This document shows positions 1 to 5,855 of a DNA stretch of 9,528 nt, piece by piece (positions within the stretch are counted from its first letter, which is position 1; each line of letters starts with the position of its first letter). This stretch comes from Acidobacteriota bacterium. Lineage in GTDB: Bacteria; Acidobacteriota; Terriglobia; Terriglobales; Acidobacteriaceae. The DNA is taken from positions 1 to 9,528 of the forward strand of contig QHZX01000056.1 in the NCBI GenBank assembly GCA_003224835.1, written 5' to 3'. The notes beneath the pieces were generated by a model, which did not search any database, was not told the origin of the DNA, and saw only the letters and a program-made list of their open reading frames with translations. The position numbers and the translations under genes are program-made.

Positions 1-1012
1 CGGCATGTTTCCGCTTCTTCACCTGGGCCGTCCGTGGCTGTTTTACTGGCTGTTCCCGTATCCGAACAGCATGTCGTACTGGCCGCAATTCCGCAGCCCT
101 CTGGTCTGGGACGTATTTGCGGTTTCGACATATCTGACCATCTCGCTGGTGTTCTGGTTTATTGGACTGATCCCCGATCTCGCTAGCCTGCGCGACCAGA
201 CCGACAACAAAGCTATAAAGTTTGTTTACGGATTGCTCGCCATGGGCTGGCGAAATTCAGTGCGCCACTGGCACCGTTACGAGACCGCGTACCTGCTGCT
301 TGCAGGACTGGCCACTCCGCTCGTCCTCTCCGTTCACACCGTGGTGAGCTTCGACTTCTCAATCGGCATCGTTCCGGGCTGGCATACCACTATCTTTCCG
401 CCATACTTTGTCGCTGGCGCGATTTACTCCGGCTTCGCCATGGTGCTGGTGCTGGCGATTCCGATACGCAAGTTTTACGATATTAAAGAGTTCATCACCG
501 AGCGCCACATTGAGAACTCGGCCATGGTTATGCTGGCCACCGGCTGGATTGTTGCCTACGGCTATGCGATAGAAGCTTTTGTGAACTGGTACGGCGGGGA
601 TCCCTATGAGAGTTTCCTGCGCTGGAACCGCCTGCACGGCCCGTATGCTTTTTGGTACTACGCGCTGTTGGTCACCAACCTTCTAGTGCCGCAGGTCCTG
701 TGGTTCAGAAGAATTCGCACCAGTCCATTTTGGTTGTTCCTGGTTTCACTCGATGTCCTGGTCGGCATGTGGCTTGAGCGATTCATCATCGTCGTGGTCA
801 GCCTAACGCGCGACTTCGTTCCTTCGGCCTTCGGCCAGTACTACCCGACTTGGAATGACTGGTCGATACTGCTCGGCACGCTGGGCTTCTTTGCGGCTTG
901 CATGTTCCTGTTCCTGCGGCTGCTGCCGGCAGTTTCCATCTCTGAGTTGAAGACCTTAATCCCGCAGGCAGAAGTGACGGTCGCGCATGCGGAGGAGGTC
1001 CACGAATTATGA
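1..1012 (+). CDS. actC: ACIII subunit ActC (NrfD-like quinol-binding membrane protein), 5' partial
   Basis: Integral membrane subunit of alternative complex III, of the NrfD/polysulfide-reductase membrane family, thought to bind quinol and to couple electron transfer to the Fe-S subunit ActB. The reading frame is open through the left edge (a Gly codon at 2-4 precedes the first visible Met at 5-7), and the visible 336 residues are shorter than the usual roughly 450-490, so the N-terminus lies outside the window. Counting from the Met at base 5, membrane segments are seen near 34-57, 95-118, 132-154, 173-196, 213-234, 241-266 and 287-309. Signature stretches typical of ActC are LLHLGRPWLFYW (4-15), SVHTVVSFDF (109-118), PGWHTTIFPPYF (124-135) and the QYYPTWNDW region (278-286). 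The stop codon overlaps the actD start as ATGA. Identification is strong; the quinol role is from family knowledge. Confidence 0.93.
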   Translation, partial: GMFPLLHLGRPWLFYWLFPYPNSMSYWPQFRSPLVWDVFAVSTYLTISLVFWFIGLIPDLASLRDQTDNKAIKFVYGLLAMGWRNSVRHWHRYETAYLLLAGLATPLVLSVHTVVSFDFSIGIVPGWHTTIFPPYFVAGAIYSGFAMVLVLAIPIRKFYDIKEFITERHIENSAMVMLATGWIVAYGYAIEAFVNWYGGDPYESFLRWNRLHGPYAFWYYALLVTNLLVPQVLWFRRIRTSPFWLFLVSLDVLVGMWLERFIIVVVSLTRDFVPSAFGQYYPTWNDWSILLGTLGFFAACMFLFLRLLPAVSISELKTLIPQAEVTVAHAEEVHEL

Positions 1013-1545
1013 AGGACCCCAGAATTTTCGGGCTGATGGCGGAATTCGATGACGTAAATGATGCCATTGTGGCGGCGCAAAGGTCGTACGCAGCGGGATA
1101 CCGGAAGATGGATGCCTACGCGCCATTTCCCGTGGAAGAGCTATCGGAGGCGGTCGGTTTTCACAAAGACGGCGTCGCGCTAGTTTGCTTGATTGGCGGT
1201 TTGCTGGGCTGCACCGCTGCGTTCATTTTGCAGTGGTGGATCCACACCATCGCGTATCCCACCAATATTGGCGGGCGCCCGCTGAATTCATGGCCTTCTT
1301 TCATCATCGTAAGCTTCGAGATGACGATTCTCTTCGCCGGATTGTCGGCAGTATTCGGCATGTTGAGCTTGAATGGCTTGCCGATGCCGTATCACCCGGT
1401 TTTCAATGTGCCGCGCTTTGAGCTGGCGTCGAAAGACCGCTTCTTTCTGGTCATCTTCTCTTCGGACAAGAATTACGACGCCACGCGAACCCGGCAGTTC
1501 CTTGAAGGCTTGAATCCAATTTCAGTGGCGGAGGTGCCCAGCTAG
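1009..1545 (+). CDS. actD: ACIII subunit ActD (DUF3341 membrane protein)
   Basis: Small membrane subunit of alternative complex III (DUF3341 family), with no cofactor of its own; in known ACIII structures it packs against the membrane core. The 178-residue length fits the family. The N-terminal domain (1-50) is soluble, followed by two membrane helices near 54-80 and 98-120. Family hallmarks are the NIGGRPLNSWPSF stretch (86-98) between the helices, E104 in the second helix, and PYHPVFN (127-133) after it. The ATG overlaps the actC stop as ATGA, and a strong GGAGGAGGT ribosome site at 991-999 sits 9 nt upstream, which settles the start. It ends directly against the actE ATG, consistent with coupled translation. 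Confidence 0.93.
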   Translation: MKDPRIFGLMAEFDDVNDAIVAAQRSYAAGYRKMDAYAPFPVEELSEAVGFHKDGVALVCLIGGLLGCTAAFILQWWIHTIAYPTNIGGRPLNSWPSFIIVSFEMTILFAGLSAVFGMLSLNGLPMPYHPVFNVPRFELASKDRFFLVIFSSDKNYDATRTRQFLEGLNPISVAEVPS

Positions 1546-2220
1546 ATGGAGCGCCTCAGAAAATTTCGTCGCGCGGGAACCAAGATGCCATTTATGCTGC
1601 TCGCGCTGCTGGTGCTCGCCGGTTGCCGGCAAGATATGCACGACCAGCCGCGTTTTAAGCCGCTGGCCATGAGCGACTTCTATGCCGACCTGCGCTCTTC
1701 GCGGGCGCCGGTTGAGGGCACCGTGGCCCGCGGGCAACTGCACGAAGACACCTATTTCTACACCGGAAAAGTTGGGGCCAATCCTGGCGACTATATGCCT
1801 TTCCCGGTAACCGAAGAAGTGCTGCAACGCGGCCGTGAGCGCTTCGATATCTATTGCACGCCCTGCCATTCACGGCTTGGAGATGGCAATGGAATGATTG
1901 TGCAGCGTGGGTTTCAGCATCCGCCTTCGTATCATACGGATCGACTGCGGAAAGCGCCGCTGGGCTATTTCTTCATGGTTATGACCGAGGGCTTCGGCGC
2001 CATGCCGGATTATGCGGAGCAGATACAGCCGCGCGATCGCTGGTGCATTGTGGCGTATATCCGGGCTCTGCAGTTGAGCCAGAGCGCAACTCAGGCTGAG
2101 ATTGGCGGACATGCCGTGCCGTCGCCGGCACCGCAATTCAAGGAACCCGGATCGGGCGCGACACTGCCGGTTCCGGCGCCGCAGAGCAGCGAGACAGACA
2201 CAGGAGAAGAGCAGAAATGA
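1546..2220 (+). CDS. actE: ACIII subunit ActE, monoheme cytochrome c lipoprotein
   Basis: Periplasmic monoheme cytochrome c of alternative complex III, the likely exit point of electrons towards the oxidase. The N-terminus is basic, then hydrophobic (14-25), and ends in a lipobox L24-A25-G26-C27, so the mature protein should be lipid-anchored at C27. It is followed by a DMHDQPRFKPL stretch (30-40) typical of ActE. The heme c site is C104-T-P-C107-H108, with M153 in GAMPDY as the probable distal axial ligand. The C-terminal tail (about 190-224) is rich in Pro, Ser and Glu and looks disordered. The ATG directly follows the actD stop, with a GGCGGAGG ribosome site at 1527-1534. A later Met (M14, base 1585) would also keep the signal peptide but has a poorer ribosome site. 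The gene ends with a 4 nt overlap with actF. Confidence 0.94.
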   Translation: MERLRKFRRAGTKMPFMLLALLVLAGCRQDMHDQPRFKPLAMSDFYADLRSSRAPVEGTVARGQLHEDTYFYTGKVGANPGDYMPFPVTEEVLQRGRERFDIYCTPCHSRLGDGNGMIVQRGFQHPPSYHTDRLRKAPLGYFFMVMTEGFGAMPDYAEQIQPRDRWCIVAYIRALQLSQSATQAEIGGHAVPSPAPQFKEPGSGATLPVPAPQSSETDTGEEQK

Positions 2221-3467
2221 CCGTGGTACGCACTAATGCTGCCGAGTTCGCTGCTCCCGAGGCGGTGAACGCGATATACCAGCGCTCGCTGGGGATCGGT
2301 CTGCTCTTCGGCGTCGCGTCGTTGATTTTCGCGCTTGTGCCTTCGACGCGTGAGCAGTTCTTCCATGCGTATCTGATCGGATTCATGCTGTGGTTGGGGG
2401 TTTCGCTGGGATCGATGGCGGTTCTCATGATTCAGCATCTCACCGGTGGTAAGTGGGGGATGGTGATTCGGCGGCAACTTGAAGCCGCGATGAATGTATT
2501 GCCGATGATGGCTGTGCTGTTCATTCCGATTGCAGCGGCCGGACTGCCGTATCTATACAACGGCAACCACGAATCTGTCGGGGGGTGGCCGGGCTGGCTG
2601 CATTACCAGGGCCCAGACGCTCACTTGACTGCAATGAGCCACTCCTATCTCACTGTGGGTGGTTATATCGGCCGGGGAGCAATTTATTTTGCTATCTGGC
2701 TGGGATTGGCCTTTGTTTTGAGCCGCTGGTCGGCTGAGCAGGATCAGCCTCCGGTGCAGAATCTGAGTCCGCGATTCCGCACTATTGCCGCGCCCGGCGT
2801 GATCCTTTACGCGTTCACCATTTCATTCGCAGTTATTGATTGGGTCATGTCGATTGATCCGCACTGGTACTCGACCATCTTCGGTTTCATTTTTATCGTC
2901 GGAGAATGCCTTTCTGCCCTGTGCATGATGGTGGTCATCGAGCGAATTCTGGTGCCCTATCGGCCCATGGCTTTCCTTCTCAAGCCCAAAGAAGTCCATG
3001 ACCATGGCAAGCTGATACTCACATTTGTCCTGCTTTGGGCTTACTTCAGCTTCGCGCAACTGCTGATTATCTGGGCCGGTAATCTGCCCATGGAAATTCG
3101 ATTCTTCACCCGCCGCCTGTATTCCGGCTGGGAGGTGATGGGACTTGGCCTGGTGATATTTCATTTCGCCATCCCGTTCTTGTTTTTGCTCTCTCGCCCT
3201 TTCAAGCAAAATCCCCGGTCGCTGGTTCGGCTGGCAGCGTGGCTGCTTTTCATGCGCTTCATTGACCTGTTTTGGTACATCGAACCCAGCTTTCACAAAG
3301 CGCTCCGGCTTGACTGGGGATATTTACTGGACTTGATTGTGCCCGTCGCCATTGGCGGACTGTGGTTGGCTTTGTTTTTCCGCAATCTGAGATCGCGGCC
3401 TTTGCTGCCTGTGTATGACTTACATGCGCAGGAATTCCTGGAATACGTAGGAGCCGCCCATGATTGA
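2217..3467 (+). CDS. actF: ACIII subunit ActF (ActC-like polytopic membrane protein)
   Basis: Second large membrane subunit of alternative complex III, distantly related to ActC and often annotated as quinol:cytochrome c oxidoreductase quinone-binding subunit 2. The 416 residues fit the family. About ten membrane helices are seen (near 24-42, 50-72, 93-113, 145-168, 192-212, 218-241, 264-286, 305-327, 335-354 and 368-388). Family signatures are DWVMSIDPHWYS (208-219), the LLWAYFSFAQLLIIWAGNLP stretch (272-291) and the FHFAIPFLFLLSRPFK stretch (315-330). The carboxylates D208 and D214 are candidates for the proposed proton path, by analogy only. The ATG overlaps the actE stop (ATGA), with AGGAG at 2202-2206. 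The gene runs 8 nt into the next one. Confidence 0.93.
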   Translation: MTVVRTNAAEFAAPEAVNAIYQRSLGIGLLFGVASLIFALVPSTREQFFHAYLIGFMLWLGVSLGSMAVLMIQHLTGGKWGMVIRRQLEAAMNVLPMMAVLFIPIAAAGLPYLYNGNHESVGGWPGWLHYQGPDAHLTAMSHSYLTVGGYIGRGAIYFAIWLGLAFVLSRWSAEQDQPPVQNLSPRFRTIAAPGVILYAFTISFAVIDWVMSIDPHWYSTIFGFIFIVGECLSALCMMVVIERILVPYRPMAFLLKPKEVHDHGKLILTFVLLWAYFSFAQLLIIWAGNLPMEIRFFTRRLYSGWEVMGLGLVIFHFAIPFLFLLSRPFKQNPRSLVRLAAWLLFMRFIDLFWYIEPSFHKALRLDWGYLLDLIVPVAIGGLWLALFFRNLRSRPLLPVYDLHAQEFLEYVGAAHD

Positions 3468-3990
3468 TCTACACAAGAACCACCAGCACGACGATCTTGG
3501 GTTCGAGCGTGAAGACCTGGGCGGAAAGCCGGTCTTCGGTTTCATCGTGTCGCTGGTTGTCGGCGGAATTCTGATTTACTACGTAATCTGGGGGATCTTT
3601 TACTTTCTGGACGCTTACGACAAAAAGCACCAGCAGACCCGGACTCCACTGGTCGCAATCGAGAAGGCGAATCCTCGCGATGTGCAAGCGACCGAAATCA
3701 ATCGTTTTCCGGAACCGCGCCTCGAGGAAAATGAGCGTACTGAGCTGGACGGTTTTCGTCAGCGCGAGGAACAGGAACTCAACAGTTACGGCTGGGTAGA
3801 TAAAAACGCCGGCGTGGCGCACATTCCGATCGACCAGGCGATGCAGCTGATCGCACAGCGTGGGTTGTCGACCACACCGCAAGTTGGGACTGTCCCGCTG
3901 TCGCCGGTGAATCTGGCGAAGGCTGCGGCGACCGCGGCCGATAACAGCGAAATGACACCTCAGGAACAACCAAAAGGACAAAAGAAGTGA
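3460..3990 (+). CDS. Single-pass membrane-anchored protein of the ACIII/SCO/cox cluster, function unassigned
   Basis: I do not know an established name or function for this protein. Of its 176 residues, the N-terminal 24 are polar and His-rich (HKNHQHDD at 5-12), followed by one membrane helix at about 25-50. The remainder is probably periplasmic. The conserved-looking core contains FPEPRLEENE (83-92), an acidic/basic helical stretch (93-108), then SYGWVDKNAGVAHIPIDQAM (109-128) and LIAQRGL (130-136). I recall a similar YGWVD...IPID-AM arrangement in unnamed proteins beside SCO and cox genes in other bacteria; this is memory, not a search. The tail (140-176) is Ala/Pro/Gln-rich. There is no CxxCH, CxxxC or other obvious metal site. 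The start has AGGAG at 3449-3453, 6 nt before the ATG. It overlaps actF by 8 nt and SCO by 4 nt, so it is made together with both. An ActG-like accessory subunit or an oxidase assembly factor are the best guesses. Confidence 0.85.
   Translation: MIDLHKNHQHDDLGFEREDLGGKPVFGFIVSLVVGGILIYYVIWGIFYFLDAYDKKHQQTRTPLVAIEKANPRDVQATEINRFPEPRLEENERTELDGFRQREEQELNSYGWVDKNAGVAHIPIDQAMQLIAQRGLSTTPQVGTVPLSPVNLAKAAATAADNSEMTPQEQPKGQKK
3974..3978 (+). promoter_or_regulatory. Ribosome binding site that supports a GTG start for SCO
   Basis: AAGGA lies 8 nt upstream of the GTG at 3987-3989, which overlaps the preceding TGA stop as GTGA. No ATG lies near enough to give a complete signal peptide, so the GTG is the natural start. 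Confidence 0.7.
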
Positions 3991-4862
3991 GCAGTAGATT
4001 CAACAATTCGATTCTTTTACCTGTAATCATTTCAGCTCTCTGCGCCCTGGCAAGCGCTCAGAACATGAACTCGGGTGGAGTAATGGCGCCACCCGCGAAC
4101 GTTAAGCCGCCAGGATTGAAAGATGTCGGCATCCGGCAAAATCTCAACGAACAGATTCCGCTCGATGTGACTTTCCATGACGAGAGCGGCAAGACCGTTC
4201 GCCTTGGCGAGTACATAGGCAAGAAGCCCGTCATTTTGAATTTCGTTTACCTCCGCTGCCCGATGCTGTGCAGTGAGTTGCTGATCGGCCTTGAGAGCTC
4301 GCTCAAAGTATTGAAATTCGATGTGGGCAAGGAGTTCGATGTCGTGACCGTCAGCTTCGACCCTACTGACACCCCGGCCCTTGCCCGAGCCAAGAAGGCC
4401 GAGATCCTCAAGCGTTACAACCGTGCAGGCGCGGAGAATGGGTGGCATTTTCTGACTGGCTCGCAGGAGTCGATTGCCGCCGTCACCAACGCCGCTGGAT
4501 TCCAGTATCAGTTCGACAAGAAGACCGGCCAGTTCGCGCATGCCACTGCCATCATGGTGCTGACTCCAAGTGGCAAGCTGGCGCAGTATTACTACGGCGT
4601 GGACTTCCCGCCGAAAGACCTGCGGCTTTCTCTGATTCAGGCCTCCGACAACAAGATCGGAACTGTTGCTGACGCAGTGCTTTTGTACTGCTTTCATTAC
4701 GACCCGGCGACCGGAAAATACAGCCTCATCATAGGCCGAGTGATTCAGATAGCCGGAGGGCTGACGATTCTCTTGCTGGGAGGAATGCTTCTGTTGCTCT
4801 TCCGGCGCGGTCCGGACCACGATCTCAGGAGGCAAGGCAGCTCTCATATTTATGTTCGATAA
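3987..4862 (+). CDS. SCO1/SenC-family copper chaperone with an added C-terminal membrane helix
   Basis: Periplasmic thioredoxin-fold copper protein that delivers copper to, or reduces, the CuA site of cytochrome oxidase. Length is 291 residues. A GTG start gives a signal peptide (hydrophobic 8-22, probable cleavage after A24 in ASA-Q). The thioredoxin-like fold spans about 55-215, with the copper-binding C91-P-M-L-C95 (the SCO CxxxC motif), D125-P in VSFDPTD, and H185 in GQFAHATAIM as the third copper ligand. Beyond the usual SCO fold comes YCFHYDP (234-240), and then a second hydrophobic segment at about 250-272 ending in basic residues, which should be a membrane helix with a short cytoplasmic tail. 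Classical SCO proteins are anchored at the N-terminus, so this topology is notable. The gene overlaps coxB, its presumed client, by 11 nt. Confidence in the family is high; the exact copper client is inferred from position. Confidence 0.93.
   Translation: MSSRFNNSILLPVIISALCALASAQNMNSGGVMAPPANVKPPGLKDVGIRQNLNEQIPLDVTFHDESGKTVRLGEYIGKKPVILNFVYLRCPMLCSELLIGLESSLKVLKFDVGKEFDVVTVSFDPTDTPALARAKKAEILKRYNRAGAENGWHFLTGSQESIAAVTNAAGFQYQFDKKTGQFAHATAIMVLTPSGKLAQYYYGVDFPPKDLRLSLIQASDNKIGTVADAVLLYCFHYDPATGKYSLIIGRVIQIAGGLTILLLGGMLLLLFRRGPDHDLRRQGSSHIYVR
4827..4832 (+). promoter_or_regulatory. Distant Shine-Dalgarno-like AGGAGG upstream of coxB
   Basis: AGGAGG lies inside the end of the SCO gene, 19 nt from the coxB ATG at 4852, farther than usual. 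A weaker AAGG at 4834-4837 is 14 nt away. The coxB start still looks right because its first residues match the family and no in-frame start codon lies at a better distance. Translation is probably helped by ribosomes ending SCO at 4862. Confidence 0.4.
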
Positions 4863-5844
4863 TCTTCCACTTTGGCCGACAGCTGCGTCCTCCCACGCCC
4901 GCTATGAGGATTGGCTGTTCATCTTTCTCACCGTAGTTTCGGTGGTGATGACGGTCCTGATCTTCGCGGTCATCGCGGTCTTCGCCATGAAATACCGGCG
5001 CCGCCACGGCCGTGAAGCCACTCAGATCGAAGGCTCGTTGCTGCTCGAGATCGGGTGGTCCATCGCGCCTCTGGGCATCATGATGCTGATGTTCGCCGGC
5101 GGGGCGGTGCTCTACTTCATCATGCGGAGCCCTCCAAGAGATTCAGCCCAGGTTTACGTGGTGGCGAAGCAATGGATGTGGAAGCTGCAGCACATGGAAG
5201 GTCCGCGTGAGATCAATCAGCTGCATGTGCCGGTAGACCGGGACGTCGAACTCATCATGACTTCGCAGGACGTGATCCACAGCTTTTACGTTCCTGCCTT
5301 CCGGGTGAAGCAGGATGTTCTGCCGGGCCGCTACACCACTCTTTGGTTTCGCGCCACCAAGCCTGGAACATATCACCTCTTTTGTGCCCAGTTCTGCGGG
5401 ACCATGCATTCAGGAATGATCGGTGAAGTTACGGTGATGGAGTCGAAGGACTATCAGGCGTGGATGACGAGCGCGGCACCCAGTGGCTCATTGGCGCAAA
5501 CTGGGATGACACTGTTTCAGCAGCTCGGGTGCAATACGTGTCACCTTAACGATGTGCAGGGACGCGGTCCCGTCCTGAAAGGGGTTTACGGCAACCCGGT
5601 GCAGCTCGGAGATGGACGCACAGTAACTGCCGACGAAAATTACATCCGCGAATCCATTCTGGTGCCAGCTGCGAAAGTTGTCTCCGGATTCAGGCCGATT
5701 ATGCCCTCGTGGCAAGGCCAGGTGAACGAAGAGCAATTGAACGAGCTAATCGCGTACATTAAATCTTTAAACCCACCTCCGACTGGAGAAGCAGTGACAG
5801 CAGGAGCGCCGGGAGGAACAACACCACCGCCGTCCGCGAAGTAA
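4852..5844 (+). CDS. coxB: Cytochrome c oxidase subunit II with CuA domain and fused cytochrome c (caa3-like)
   Basis: Electron-entry subunit of the oxidase. Two membrane helices (about 20-46 and 65-91) hold a periplasmic cupredoxin domain (about 98-197). CuA ligands are visible as H143 (in VIHSFYVPAF) and the cluster C178-A-Q180-F-C182-G-T-M-H186-S-G-M189. Position 180, Glu in many enzymes but contributing only a backbone carbonyl, is Gln here. W108 and W110 in KQWMWKL match the aromatic patch used for electron entry. A cytochrome c domain follows (about 215-308), with heme site C227-N-T-C230-H231 and probable axial M284 in IMPSW. This fusion defines a caa3-type subunit II and removes the need for a separate soluble cytochrome c. 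The last roughly 22 residues are Pro/Gly/Thr-rich. The gene overlaps SCO by 11 nt and stops 11 nt before coxA. Confidence 0.96.
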   Translation: MFDNLPLWPTAASSHARYEDWLFIFLTVVSVVMTVLIFAVIAVFAMKYRRRHGREATQIEGSLLLEIGWSIAPLGIMMLMFAGGAVLYFIMRSPPRDSAQVYVVAKQWMWKLQHMEGPREINQLHVPVDRDVELIMTSQDVIHSFYVPAFRVKQDVLPGRYTTLWFRATKPGTYHLFCAQFCGTMHSGMIGEVTVMESKDYQAWMTSAAPSGSLAQTGMTLFQQLGCNTCHLNDVQGRGPVLKGVYGNPVQLGDGRTVTADENYIRESILVPAAKVVSGFRPIMPSWQGQVNEEQLNELIAYIKSLNPPPTGEAVTAGAPGGTTPPPSAK

Positions 5845-5855
5845 AGGAAAAGGAA

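Noticed and set aside
1546..1590. Twin-arginine export signal in ActE
   Set aside because: An Arg pair occurs (RRAG), but not the S/T-RR-x-F-L-K pattern, and a lipobox follows. Cytochromes c are exported unfolded by Sec.
4041..4043. Cys19 of the SCO protein as a lipoprotein site
   Set aside because: The residue before it is Leu, which does not fit a lipobox; a signal peptidase I site at ASA-Q fits better.
4032..4847. Long antisense open frame (271 codons) opposite the SCO gene
   Set aside because: It lies fully opposite a gene with clear SCO motifs, has a composition rich in His, Gln and Arg without recognisable domains, and has no ribosome site or promoter of note. It is a shadow frame.
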